From positions 186,001-250,000 of the forward strand of contig NZ_QHLQ01000003.1 in NCBI RefSeq assembly GCF_011813015.1: a stretch of 64,000 bases of DNA, in the 5' to 3' direction. The notes beneath the pieces are model-generated. The model was not told where the DNA came from, did not search any database, and saw only the letters and a program-made list of their open reading frames with translations. The translations under genes were made by a program, and so were the position numbers. The DNA comes from Parasedimentitalea denitrificans. Lineage in GTDB: Bacteria; Pseudomonadota; Alphaproteobacteria; Rhodobacterales; Rhodobacteraceae. Positions 45,859 through 54,864 of the stretch are shown here, one piece after another (the first letter of the stretch is position 1; each line of letters starts with the position of its first letter).

Positions 45859-46959
45859 TCAAGCGTCCAGTGCCCGGCAATCTTCGGCCAGCCAGCCAAT
45901 TTCGATTTCTTGGCCGGGCTTCAGGCGAACCTGATCAGGGGCGTTACGTGTTTTGACAAAGAAGTCGTCCTTGCCAGCGACCCGCAAACGAGTGCGGAAA
46001 ATGTCGCCCATGTAAATGAACTCTAGCACTTCCGCCTTTAGCGTATGAGCACCTTCTGGCATCCGATCTTTGTTGTATTCAACGCGCTCGGGTCGGATCG
46101 AAACACGGGTCCGTTCGCCGGCTTTGGAAACATTGATCGGCTTAGCATCGATCAGGCCCCCGTCGTCCAGCTGAACCAAGGCAACCCCATTGCTGATTTC
46201 TTTGACCACACCTTCGAGTGTGTTGTTTTCACCAATGAACTGCGCAACGAAACTGTTCTGCGGCTCTTCGTACAGTTTGTCTGGTGGTGCCAGCTGCTGA
46301 ATGCGGCCATCGTCGAACACAGCAACGCGGTCAGACATTGTCAGGGCTTCGGTTTGATCGTGGGTCACGTAGACCACGGTAATACCCAACCGGTGTGCAA
46401 GGTGGGTGATTTCGAACTGCATCTTTTCGCGCAGCTGTTTGTCAAGCGCGCCAAGAGGTTCGTCCATCAGCACCAATTCAGGTTCAAACACCAACGCACG
46501 CGCAAGGGCAATTCGCTGCTGCTGACCACCGGACAATTGTGCAGGACGGCGACCACCAAAGGCCCCCATCTCTACCATATCCAGCGCCCGCATCACTTTT
46601 GCTTCGCGATCGGATTTGCCCATCTTGCGTACTTCCAGAGGAAAGCTGAGGTTTTCAGCAATCGTCATATGTGGAAATAGCGCGTAGTTCTGGAACACCA
46701 TGCCGATGCCGCGTTTGTGCGGAGGGATGTTGTTGATAGATGTGCCGCCAAGACGAATATCGCCATGAGTTGCGGTTTCAAAACCCGCGAGCATCATCAA
46801 ACAGGTGGTTTTTCCGGATCCTGAGGGGCCGAGCATCGTAAGGAACTCGCCCTTGGGCATGGAAAGGTTAAGGTCTTTGACAACGAGGTTTTCGCCGTCA
46901 TAACTTTTTTGAACACGTTCGAATTCTACGAACGCGTCACCGTTTGACACATCAGCCAA
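45859..46959 (-). CDS. Polyamine ABC transporter ATP-binding protein, PotA/PotG-like
   Basis: The 366-residue ATPase has Walker A GPSGSGKTTCLMML, signature LSGGQQQRIALARAL, Walker B ELVLMDEPLGALD and the H-loop VTHDQTEAL, with a C-terminal TOBE domain (RVSIRPERVEYN). The full-length PotA type carries the regulatory domain seen here. It is the first gene of the minus-strand transport operon. Confidence 0.93.
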   Translation of the reverse strand: MADVSNGDAFVEFERVQKSYDGENLVVKDLNLSMPKGEFLTMLGPSGSGKTTCLMMLAGFETATHGDIRLGGTSINNIPPHKRGIGMVFQNYALFPHMTIAENLSFPLEVRKMGKSDREAKVMRALDMVEMGAFGGRRPAQLSGGQQQRIALARALVFEPELVLMDEPLGALDKQLREKMQFEITHLAHRLGITVVYVTHDQTEALTMSDRVAVFDDGRIQQLAPPDKLYEEPQNSFVAQFIGENNTLEGVVKEISNGVALVQLDDGGLIDAKPINVSKAGERTRVSIRPERVEYNKDRMPEGAHTLKAEVLEFIYMGDIFRTRLRVAGKDDFFVKTRNAPDQVRLKPGQEIEIGWLAEDCRALDA

Positions 46960-47259
46960 AACAAGCTCCCTGGTTTTTTAGGTCCGGCAGATTGGCTCTG
47001 CACTTGTAACCGTTTCATGTAAACATACCTAAGCGATAGTATGCAACCGTTTGATCCGAATATTATTCTAGGCCCTTTCGGGCGTATGATCGGCTATTTA
47101 ACGACAGATGATGCGGGCAATGCGGCGGTTTTGGCAAGCGAATTCGACATTGATCTATATTCGCACGAATTTCAAAAAATAACCCCCATCCGCAAAGCGA
47201 ACAGGGGTAAAAAAATATTCACTAAAACTGCCTTTCGGCAGCCAGCTTTGCGGCGTCGA
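46960..47259. other. 300-bp gap between polyamine ATPase and transaminase
   Basis: It holds the promoter of the ATPase operon near its left side. CATAC (47024-47028) and GTATG (47039-47043) form an inverted repeat with a 10-nt spacer, a possible GntR site. The transaminase terminator lies at 47175-47216. A plus-strand 78-codon frame at 47041-47277 runs through that terminator and is judged non-coding. Confidence 0.45.
47175..47216 (-). terminator. Terminator of the transaminase gene
   Basis: On the minus strand TACCCC and GGGGTTA pair, with an inner TTCGC/GCGGA stem. T runs lie on both sides (the strand reads into a T-rich stretch at 47175-47180). Confidence 0.75.
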
Positions 47260-48651
47260 TTAATCAACGTTCAGTAGCTCTCGCTTTTGCAACTCGGCAT
47301 AGCATTCATCCAGAGCCAAGCGCGCACGTGAAATGAGGACATCGATTTCCTCAGTCGTGATCACCAGCGGTGGTGAAATTATCATCCGGTCGCCCACGTG
47401 GCGCATTACCAGATTATTGGCAAAGCAACGCTCGCGGCAGATGAAACCAGCTGTTCCAGCTTCAGAGAACGGAGCCCTGCTGTTTTTATTGGGCACCAAT
47501 GCAATGGACCCCATCATGCCAACGATCTTGGCCTCTCCTACCAGCGGATGATCTACCAAAGATTCCCACTGCTCCTTTAGATAAGGGCCCGTTACGTCGC
47601 GCACCTGCGTGATAACGTTCTCTTCTTCCAGGATACGGAGGTTTTCCAGCGCGACGGCGGCAGCAACCGGATGGCCCGAGTAAGTATAGCCGTGGTTAAA
47701 CTCGCTACCGCCAATGACTGATGCGATTTCGTCGCTGACGACTGAACCACCAATCGGCGCATAACCCGAGCTAAGCCCTTTGGCGATGGTCATGATATCA
47801 GGGCGAATACCCATGGTTTCACTGCCAAACCAATTGCCGGTACGACCAAAGCCACAAATCACTTCGTCCGCGATCAGCAGGATTTCATAATTGTCGCAGA
47901 TACGTTGAATTTCCGGCCAATAGCTGGCTGGTGGTACAATGACCCCGCCGGCACCCTGCACAGGTTCAGCGATAAAGGCAGCAACACGGTCTTCACCCAG
48001 CTCCAGAATCGCCTTCTCCAGCTCTTTCGCGCGCTGAACGCCGAATTCTTCGGGGTCCATGTCACCACCCTCGGCCCACCAGTGAGGCTGTTCGATGTGG
48101 TGAATGTCAGGGATCGGCAGACCACCCTGAGCATGCATTCCGCTCATTCCACCCAAAGACCCACTACCCACCGAAGAGCCATGGTATGCGTTATGGCGGC
48201 TGATAATCACCGACTTGTTCGGCTTGCCTTTTTCCGCCCAGTAATGGCGGACCATGCGGATGTTTGTATCGTTAGCCTCGGATCCTGAGCCAGCAAAGAA
48301 CACGTGGTTCAAATCACCTGGGGCCAGCTCAGAAATCTTTTTGGCCAGCGCGATGACGGGCACATGAGATGTCATGAAGAAGGTGTTGTAATAAGGAAGC
48401 TCTCGCATCTGGCGCGCAGCAACCTCTGCAATTTCATCGCGGCCATAGCCGATGTTGACGCACCACAGGCCTGCCATTGCGTCCAGGATTTCATTCCCTT
48501 CGCTATCGGTCAGATAAATGCCATCGGCACGCGTGATGATACGGGCACCTTTTTCCGCCAACTCATCGTTGGTGGTAAAAGGATGCATGTGGTGGGCTGC
48601 ATCTAAAGCCTGCAACTCGGCAGTAGGCAGATGATTAGTGATCGCGCTCAT
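47260..48651 (-). CDS. Class-III aminotransferase, putrescine-pyruvate type
   Basis: The 463-residue PLP enzyme has MHPFTTNDELAEKGARIITRADG, LWCVNIGYGR, AGSGSEANDTNIRMVRHYW, RHNAYHGSSVGSGSLGG, the cofactor Asp region LLIADEVICGFGRTG and the Schiff-base lysine in MTIAKGLSSGYAPIGG. The closest known type is SpuC-like polyamine:pyruvate or omega-amino acid:pyruvate transaminase. The polyamine ABC neighbours support putrescine as substrate. It starts 64 nt ahead of the GntR gene on the same strand. Confidence 0.88.
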   Translation of the reverse strand: MSAITNHLPTAELQALDAAHHMHPFTTNDELAEKGARIITRADGIYLTDSEGNEILDAMAGLWCVNIGYGRDEIAEVAARQMRELPYYNTFFMTSHVPVIALAKKISELAPGDLNHVFFAGSGSEANDTNIRMVRHYWAEKGKPNKSVIISRHNAYHGSSVGSGSLGGMSGMHAQGGLPIPDIHHIEQPHWWAEGGDMDPEEFGVQRAKELEKAILELGEDRVAAFIAEPVQGAGGVIVPPASYWPEIQRICDNYEILLIADEVICGFGRTGNWFGSETMGIRPDIMTIAKGLSSGYAPIGGSVVSDEIASVIGGSEFNHGYTYSGHPVAAAVALENLRILEEENVITQVRDVTGPYLKEQWESLVDHPLVGEAKIVGMMGSIALVPNKNSRAPFSEAGTAGFICRERCFANNLVMRHVGDRMIISPPLVITTEEIDVLISRARLALDECYAELQKRELLNVD

Positions 48652-48715
48652 AGGAGAACTCCTGATTCAGAGGGTTGCCCCAAGAATATGATCAAATTCT
48701 CTGGTGTCAATCGAA

Positions 48716-49405
48716 TCAGTTATCCGTAACCAAACCCATACTCACCTGTTCCATTCCCTGCGTTACGTCCCGTTCCATCGCCAGCGCGGCAAATTCCGGA
48801 TCGGCCTTTCGCAGGGCATTAAGGATGTCCTTGTGGCGATCGGGAAAGCTCTGTGTTCCAAAGCGACCACAAACCACCCGAAGAGATGGCCCAAACCGCA
48901 GCCATAACCTGTCCGCCAAATCCGTTAATATTGGCGCTTCAGCGTGTTGATAGAGTGTGGTGTGGAAGGCGTAATTTTGGGCTAAATAGTCAGCCACATC
49001 CCCGGCAGAAATTGCCCTATCCAAGGCATCATCTATCTGGACTAGGGTCGTAATATCGTCAGCTGAAACACGCATGGTTGCACGCTTTGCCAACTCGCAT
49101 TCTATTGTTTTTCTTGCATAAGTTAGCTCATCAAGATCTTTTGAATGTAGCACCGGAACAGACACGCGTCGGTTTCCCTGAAAGACCAATGCCCCATCCG
49201 AAATCAGTCGACGGATCGCTTCGCGCACCGGCGTCATGCCAACGTTCAAGGCCTCGGTCAAACCTTGGATTGTCACGGCCTGTCCCGGAGCCAATTCACC
49301 AAACAGAATTTGCCCTCGCAACGTTTGATAAACAGTCTCATGCGCTGGGGCCTTTGCCCCATTTTCCGACACCGGATGGTTCGTATTTTTGGTGGTCGTC
49401 ACGTC
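48716..49405 (-). CDS. GntR-family regulator with FCD domain
   Basis: The protein has about 229 residues: a winged helix (ETVYQTLRGQILFGELAPGQAVTIQGLTEALNVGMTPVREAIRRL) and an FCD domain (TYARKTIECELAKRA; NYAFHTTLYQHAEAPILTDL with the usual His). I placed the start at GTG 49405, 10 nt behind AGGAGG. ATG 49411 sits only 1 nt from that site. It lies between two polyamine transport operons and the transaminase, so it probably senses a polyamine or its breakdown product. That is positional inference. Confidence 0.85.
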   Translation of the reverse strand, partial: DVTTTKNTNHPVSENGAKAPAHETVYQTLRGQILFGELAPGQAVTIQGLTEALNVGMTPVREAIRRLISDGALVFQGNRRVSVPVLHSKDLDELTYARKTIECELAKRATMRVSADDITTLVQIDDALDRAISAGDVADYLAQNYAFHTTLYQHAEAPILTDLADRLWLRFGPSLRVVCGRFGTQSFPDRHKDILNALRKADPEFAALAMERDVTQGMEQVSMGLVTDN

Positions 49406-49541
49406 ACCCATTCCTCCTGTTTTTCGACCGACGTTGGTAACGTCAGCCACAAAGATAGCATAAACACTATTGCCCAAAGAGGCAAAACTTGATCAAATCC
49501 TGTCAGCCGGGCCCGACACCGGTTCGCACAGGGAGATACTA

Positions 49542-50627
49542 ATGACACTTAAAACGATGATGCTCACCGCTATTGTCGCACTCAGCAGTGCAGCTGCAAT
49601 GGCCGAAGAAGTCCGCGTATACAACTGGTCCGATTATATCGACGAAGAGTTGCTGACCAAGTTCGAAGAAGAAACCGGCATCAAGCTGATCTACGATGTG
49701 TTCGACAGCAACGAAGTTTTGGAAACCAAAATGCTGGCCGGCGGCTCGGGCTACGATGTTGTTGTTCCATCCGGCACGTTCTTGCAGCGTCAGATCATGG
49801 CTGGTGCATTCCAACCGCTGGATAAGGGCAAACTGTCAAACACCGGTAACATGTGGGACGTGATTGAAAAACGCACAGCCCAGTACGACCCTGACAACGC
49901 CCATTCGATTAACTACATGTGGGGCACCACCGGCATTGGCATCAATACCGCCAAGGTCGCCGAAGCCTTGGGCGATGACGCTCCGATTGGATCGTTGGCA
50001 TTGGTATTTGACCCGGCAAATATGGAAAAACTGGCCGCCTGTGGTGTGCATTTCCTAGACGCTCCGGCTGAAATCATTCCGGCGGCTCTGGCCTATATCG
50101 GCGAAGACCCTGACAGCCAGGACCCCGACGTGATCGCCAAGGCTGAACCCGTTTTGTCAGCCGTTCGCCCGTACGTGCAAAAATTCCACAGCTCGGAATA
50201 CATCAACGCACTGGCGAACGGCGACATTTGCGTAGCAATCGGCTGGTCCGGTGACATTCTGCAAGCCCGTGATCGCGCTGACGAAGCCGAGAATGGCGTA
50301 GAGATTGCCTATAACGCCCCCAGCGAAGGTGCGCTGATGTGGTTTGACCAAATGGCCATTCCGGTTGACGCGCCAAACCCCGAAGCTGCGCATAAGTTCC
50401 TGAACTTTATCATGGACGCAGGTAACATGGCTGCTGCATCGAACTATGTCTATTACGCCAACGGCAACAAGGCGAGCCAGCCAATGCTGGAAGAAGACGT
50501 GATCGGTGATCCAGCCATTTACCCAGACGAAGCGACCCTGCAGAACCTGTACACCACCCGCCCCTACCCTGTGAAAGTACAGCGCAAAGTCACCCGTCTG
50601 TGGACCAAGATCAAATCCGGCATCTAA
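49542..50627 (+). CDS. Putrescine-type ABC substrate-binding protein, PotF-like
   Basis: The 361-residue protein has a signal peptide (MTLKTMMLTAIVALSSAAAMA), and the mature part starts EEVRVYNWSDYIDEELLTKFEEETG. The pattern SNEVLETKMLAGGSGYDVVVPSGTFLQRQI, YMWGTTGIGINTAKV and WSGDILQARDRA, with the YPDEATLQNLYT end, is that of PotF/PotD putrescine/spermidine binders. ATG 49542 has GGGAG 8 nt upstream. It is the first gene of a plus-strand operon, divergent from the GntR gene. Confidence 0.93.
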   Translation: MTLKTMMLTAIVALSSAAAMAEEVRVYNWSDYIDEELLTKFEEETGIKLIYDVFDSNEVLETKMLAGGSGYDVVVPSGTFLQRQIMAGAFQPLDKGKLSNTGNMWDVIEKRTAQYDPDNAHSINYMWGTTGIGINTAKVAEALGDDAPIGSLALVFDPANMEKLAACGVHFLDAPAEIIPAALAYIGEDPDSQDPDVIAKAEPVLSAVRPYVQKFHSSEYINALANGDICVAIGWSGDILQARDRADEAENGVEIAYNAPSEGALMWFDQMAIPVDAPNPEAAHKFLNFIMDAGNMAAASNYVYYANGNKASQPMLEEDVIGDPAIYPDEATLQNLYTTRPYPVKVQRKVTRLWTKIKSGI

Positions 50628-50645
50628 TTCGGATGACAAGATACG

Positions 50646-50667
50646 ATGGGGCGCTCTTGCGCCCCAT
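50646..50667 (+). other. Hairpin behind the PotF-like gene
   Basis: ATGGGGCGC and GCGCCCCAT form a 9-bp perfect stem with a 4-nt loop, 18 nt behind the binding-protein stop and before the ATPase gene. No T run follows. It is equivalent in position to the hairpin at 44617-44650 in the other operon. Confidence 0.55.
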
Positions 50668-50724
50668 TGCACTAAACGCACCAAATAATGCGCAGAGTTT
50701 TGCGCGCGCTGGAAGGGACCTGGC

Positions 50725-51852
50725 TTGACTACTGTTGAATTCGAACCCTGGGACGATCCGCAGGAAAAACCGCTGATCCATTTCCAGAACGTCACCAAAC
50801 GGTTTGGCTCCTTTGTCGCCATCGACAATCTGACCATTGATATCTACGAGCGTGAGTTCTACGCGCTTTTAGGTCCGTCAGGATGTGGGAAAACCACTCT
50901 GATGCGCATGCTGGCCGGGTTCGAAACGCCGACCGAAGGCAACATTATGCTGGCCGGTCAGGATATCGTCCCGGTTCCGCCGAACAAGCGGGCGACCAAC
51001 ATGATGTTCCAATCCTATGCGCTGTTCCCACATCTTTCGATCTGGGAAAATATCGCCTTTGGCCTGAAGCGCGAAGGCATGCCCAAGCCCGACATCAACA
51101 ACCGTGTCGAAGAAATGCTGCGGCTGACCCGGCTAGAGAAATTCGCCAAACGCAAACCACATCAGATTTCTGGCGGCCAGCGCCAACGCGTGGCTCTGGC
51201 TCGATCCTTGGCCAAGGCACCAAAACTACTGTTGCTGGACGAACCGCTAGGTGCGCTCGACAAAAAGCTGCGCCAGGAAACCCAGTTTGAACTGATGGAT
51301 ATTCAGGAAAAAACCGGCACCACATTTGTGATCGTGACCCACGATCAGGAAGAGGCCATGACGGTTGCCAGCCGGGTGGCGGTGATGGACCACGGTAAGA
51401 TCATTCAGGTGGCCACGCCGGATCGGATCTATGAAACACCAAATTCAGTGTATGTCGCTGATTTTATTGGCGACGTGAATATTATCCAAGGCACCACAAC
51501 AGCCAATGGAGAGGATAGCTATTCCGTCGCTTGGGCTGATGGGCAGGCTCCTCTAACGGCCAGCTCCAACCAGCCGTTTTCAGACGGTCAAAAATGCCAT
51601 TTGGCTATTCGCCCCGAAAAAATTGCGATCTCGGCGGACAAACCTGAAGAGGCTGCAAATGCAGTGCAGGGAAAAGTCCTAGACATCGCCTACCTCGGCA
51701 ACATCTCAACCTATCACGTCGAGTTGCCAACAGGCGTCGTTATAAAGGCGCAGGCTGCAAATACCCGGCGGATTTCGCGACGTAGCTACACTTGGGAAGA
51801 CACTGTCTGGCTGTCATGGACCGCCACGGCCGGCGTTTTGTTGGCCAGCTGA
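50725..51852 (+). CDS. Putrescine ABC transporter ATP-binding protein, PotG-like
   Basis: The 375-residue ATPase has Walker A GPSGCGKTTLMRML, signature ISGGQRQRVALARSL, Walker B LLLLDEPLGALDKKL and H-loop VTHDQEEAM, with a C-terminal TOBE domain (HLAIRPEKIAIS). The start is TTG 50725, with GGAAGG 8 nt upstream; there is no ATG nearby that keeps the N-terminus. Its stop overlaps the next start (TGATG). Confidence 0.93.
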   Translation: MTTVEFEPWDDPQEKPLIHFQNVTKRFGSFVAIDNLTIDIYEREFYALLGPSGCGKTTLMRMLAGFETPTEGNIMLAGQDIVPVPPNKRATNMMFQSYALFPHLSIWENIAFGLKREGMPKPDINNRVEEMLRLTRLEKFAKRKPHQISGGQRQRVALARSLAKAPKLLLLDEPLGALDKKLRQETQFELMDIQEKTGTTFVIVTHDQEEAMTVASRVAVMDHGKIIQVATPDRIYETPNSVYVADFIGDVNIIQGTTTANGEDSYSVAWADGQAPLTASSNQPFSDGQKCHLAIRPEKIAISADKPEEAANAVQGKVLDIAYLGNISTYHVELPTGVVIKAQAANTRRISRRSYTWEDTVWLSWTATAGVLLAS

Positions 51853-52733
51853 TGCGCCGTTTTTTCCTGATCGCCACCCCTTACACCTGGCTGCTACTGC
51901 TGTTCCTGGTGCCCTTTGCCATCGTTGTGAAGATATCGCTTTCAGACACAGCGCTGGCGATTCCGCCCTATGTTCCCAAATTCAGCTGGGATGAAGGAAT
52001 CGGAGCCTATTTCAGCCAGTTGGATTTTGAAAATTTCGTCTTCCTGACCGAGGATGATCTGTACTGGAAAGCCTATCTAAGTTCTTTCAAAATCGCCACG
52101 ATCTCAACTCTGTTGACGCTGCTGGTCGGCTACCCAATCGCATACGGTATGGCCCGTTCGGCACCGGAATGGCGCCCGACCCTGATGATGTTAGTCATCC
52201 TGCCTTTCTGGACCTCTTTCCTGATCCGGGTTTACGCGTGGATGGGTATCCTTAGTAACGAGGGCTATTTGAACCAGTTACTGTTGTGGACCGGCGTCAT
52301 CGACACTCCGCTGACCATCCTCAACACCAATACCGCCGTTTATATCGGCATTGTCTACACCTACCTACCCTTCATGATTCTGCCGATCTATTCAGCGCTG
52401 GAACGGCTGGACGAATCGCTAATCGAGGCTGCCGAGGATCTGGGCTGTTCACGCCTTAGCGCATTCTGGCTCGTGACAATCCCACTCTCGAAAACAGGTA
52501 TCATCGCCGGTTGTTTCCTAGTCTTCATCCCGGCGCTTGGTGAATTTGTGATCCCATCTCTGCTGGGCGGATCAAACTCGCTGATGATCGGCAAAGTCCT
52601 GTGGGAAGAGTTTTTCTCTAACCGTGACTGGCCAGTCGCCAGTGCAGTGGCCGTGATCCTGCTGCTCATCCTGGTTATTCCAATCGTACTGTTCCAGCGG
52701 AACCAGCAAAAAGAACAGGAGGCTGAACAATGA
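51852..52733 (+). CDS. Putrescine ABC permease, PotH-like
   Basis: The 293-residue membrane protein has six or so helices. TM1 is PYTWLLLLFLVPFAIVVKISL, followed by a periplasmic loop (PKFSWDEGIGAYFSQLDFENF), and the coupling loop is AAEDLGCSRLSAFWLVTIPLSKTG. Normal family size. ATG 51852 overlaps the ATPase stop, and the 3' end overlaps the PotI-like gene by ATGA. Confidence 0.93.
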   Translation: MRRFFLIATPYTWLLLLFLVPFAIVVKISLSDTALAIPPYVPKFSWDEGIGAYFSQLDFENFVFLTEDDLYWKAYLSSFKIATISTLLTLLVGYPIAYGMARSAPEWRPTLMMLVILPFWTSFLIRVYAWMGILSNEGYLNQLLLWTGVIDTPLTILNTNTAVYIGIVYTYLPFMILPIYSALERLDESLIEAAEDLGCSRLSAFWLVTIPLSKTGIIAGCFLVFIPALGEFVIPSLLGGSNSLMIGKVLWEEFFSNRDWPVASAVAVILLLILVIPIVLFQRNQQKEQEAEQ

Positions 52734-53545
52734 ATAGAACCAGTTGGTTCAACGTTGTGTCCCTAACGTTGGGATTTGCGTTTCTCTATATCCCGATGAT
52801 CATCCTGATCATCTTCAGCTTCAACGAAAGTAAGCTGGTCACTGTTTGGGCGGGGTTCTCGACCAAGTGGTATGGCGAGCTGATGCAGAACGAGGCCTTT
52901 CTGAATGCCGCATGGGTTACGATCAAGGTTGCGGTATTCTCGTCTACGATCGCCACGGTTCTGGGAACCATGGCCGCCTATGTCATGGTTCGCGGAGGTC
53001 GCTTTAGGGGGCGCACCCTGTTTTCCGGCATGATCTATGCGCCACTTGTGATGCCCGAAGTCATCACCGGCCTGTCGCTGCTGTTGCTGTTCATCGGCAT
53101 CGGGTTGGATCGTGGCGTGCTAACCATCGTATTGGCCCACAGCACTTTTTCGATGTGTTATGTCTCGGTTGTGGTGTCTTCTCGGCTGGTCACCTTTGAC
53201 CGATCCTTGGAAGAGGCCGCATTGGATCTGGGTTGTTCTGCGCCGCAAGCGTTCCGGTTGGTGACTTTGCCAATTATCGCCCCGGCGGTGATTTCCGGTT
53301 GGTTACTGGCCTTTACCCTGTCGCTGGACGATCTGGTGATTGCATCCTTTACCACCGGACCATCAGCAACCACCCTGCCGATCAAGATTTTCTCAGCAGT
53401 CAGACTGGGGGTCAGCCCCGAAATCAACGCACTGTCGACCATCATGATTGCAATTGTGACCATCGGTGTGATCACGACATCTTTGATTAGCAAACATAAA
53501 ATGGTCCGACAGAAACGGGAAGAACAGGAAGCGGTGCGCAACTAA
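52730..53545 (+). CDS. Putrescine ABC permease, PotI-like
   Basis: The 271-residue membrane protein has VVSLTLGFAFLYIPMIILIIFSFNES as TM1, then KWYGELMQNEAFLNAAWVTIKVAV and the coupling loop AALDLGCSAPQAFRLVTLPIIAPA. It forms the second half of the membrane channel with PotH. Its stop overlaps the oxidase start, so the whole SBP-ATPase-permease-permease-oxidase set is one operon. Confidence 0.93.
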   Translation: MNRTSWFNVVSLTLGFAFLYIPMIILIIFSFNESKLVTVWAGFSTKWYGELMQNEAFLNAAWVTIKVAVFSSTIATVLGTMAAYVMVRGGRFRGRTLFSGMIYAPLVMPEVITGLSLLLLFIGIGLDRGVLTIVLAHSTFSMCYVSVVVSSRLVTFDRSLEEAALDLGCSAPQAFRLVTLPIIAPAVISGWLLAFTLSLDDLVIASFTTGPSATTLPIKIFSAVRLGVSPEINALSTIMIAIVTIGVITTSLISKHKMVRQKREEQEAVRN

Positions 53546-54864
53546 TGCGGCGAATCTACTCGGAATTTGCCTATGGTCCCGGCCCACGCGACAATTGTTG
53601 GTGGGACGAGACCATAGCAGAACCGGATTGGCCGGTCCTAAATGGTGCTGTGGACGCCGATGTCGCTGTTGTCGGTGGCGGTTTCACAGGTTTGTCCGCA
53701 GCCCTGCATCTGGCGCAAGGCGGCGTAAGTGTCGCGGTTCTAGAAGCCGAATCGCCCGGCTGGGGCGCATCAGGTCGCAATGGCGGTTTCTGCTGTTTAG
53801 GCGGATCAAAGCTAAGCAGTGCGGCCATGCGACGAAAGTTCGGCGCGCAGGCCACCGAGACCTATGAGGCCGGGGAAGTCGCTGCCGTCAATTTGGTGCG
53901 TGAACTGCTCTATAAATTTGAAATCGACGCTGACACTCATTCGCGCGGCGAAACCCAGCTGGCGCATTCACCGCGCGCTATGCAGCGGTTACGCACCGAA
54001 GCCGAAAATATGGCCAAGGCAGGTAACAAGGTCGATCTGCTAGAGCCTGCGCAGCTTGCCGAACACGGGTTGAACGGCCCTTTTCACGGTGCATTGACCA
54101 CCCCTGTCGGCTTTGGCCTGAACCCGCGCAAGTACCTGTTTGGAATGTCACGTGCAGCACAGTCGGCCGGTGCTCAACTATTTCAACGCAGCCGCGCAAC
54201 CCGCATCACGCAGCGGAACGGAAAACATGAGATTTCCACCCCCGCTGGAACATTGCGGGTCACTAAGGTGATAATCGCGACCAATGGCTATTCGTCCGAG
54301 GATTTACCACCCTGGCTGGCAGGGCGTTACCTGCCTACTCAGTCCACGGCCATGGTCACGCGTGTTCTCAGCGAAGATGAATTGCAAAAACAAGGCTGGT
54401 TCAGCGACCAGATGGCCTATGACAGCAGGAACCTGTTGCATTATTTCCGCCTGATGCCTGACCGCCGTTTCCTGTTCGGCATGCGAGGGGGTCTTTTATC
54501 CTCAGCCGCGTCTGAAAAATCGATTCGCCGCAAACTACGGCAGGATTTCGACCGTATATTCCCTGCTTGGGCCGACGTCGAAACAACGCATTGCTGGTCG
54601 GGAATGGTCTGTCTGTCACGGAATCTGGTGCCCTATGTTGGCCCCATACCCGATACGACAGGCATGTTCGCCGGCATGTGCTACCACGGAAATGGCGTCG
54701 CTATGGGAACCTATTCCGGGCGATTGTTAAGCGATCTGGCGCTGGGAAAGACCCCTGACCTGCCATATTCGCCCGCCATGCAATCTATACCACGATTTCC
54801 GCTTGGCCGTTTCCGGCGTTTGCTGTTGCCGCCAGCCTATGCCGCGCTTGGGTTGATGGACTGA
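53545..54864 (+). CDS. FAD-dependent amine/amino-acid oxidase, PuuB-like
   Basis: The 439-residue DAO-family flavoprotein has the N-terminal segment RDNCWWDETIAEPDWPVLNG, the FAD motif DVAVVGGGFTGLSAALHLAQGGVSVAVLEAE, GASGRNGGFCCLGG and the C-terminal FAGMCYHGNGVAMGTYSGRLLSDLALG. This layout fits gamma-glutamylputrescine oxidase and related oxidases. Position at the end of a putrescine import operon supports a polyamine-derived amine substrate. No gamma-glutamylputrescine synthetase is seen in the window. Its last 28 nt overlap the convergent phosphotransferase gene. Confidence 0.87.
   Translation: MRRIYSEFAYGPGPRDNCWWDETIAEPDWPVLNGAVDADVAVVGGGFTGLSAALHLAQGGVSVAVLEAESPGWGASGRNGGFCCLGGSKLSSAAMRRKFGAQATETYEAGEVAAVNLVRELLYKFEIDADTHSRGETQLAHSPRAMQRLRTEAENMAKAGNKVDLLEPAQLAEHGLNGPFHGALTTPVGFGLNPRKYLFGMSRAAQSAGAQLFQRSRATRITQRNGKHEISTPAGTLRVTKVIIATNGYSSEDLPPWLAGRYLPTQSTAMVTRVLSEDELQKQGWFSDQMAYDSRNLLHYFRLMPDRRFLFGMRGGLLSSAASEKSIRRKLRQDFDRIFPAWADVETTHCWSGMVCLSRNLVPYVGPIPDTTGMFAGMCYHGNGVAMGTYSGRLLSDLALGKTPDLPYSPAMQSIPRFPLGRFRRLLLPPAYAALGLMD

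Noticed and set aside
47041..47277. Plus-strand 78-codon frame between the polyamine ATPase and the transaminase
   Set aside because: It runs through the transaminase terminator hairpin and into the 3' end of that gene, has no ribosome site and an unnatural basic end.
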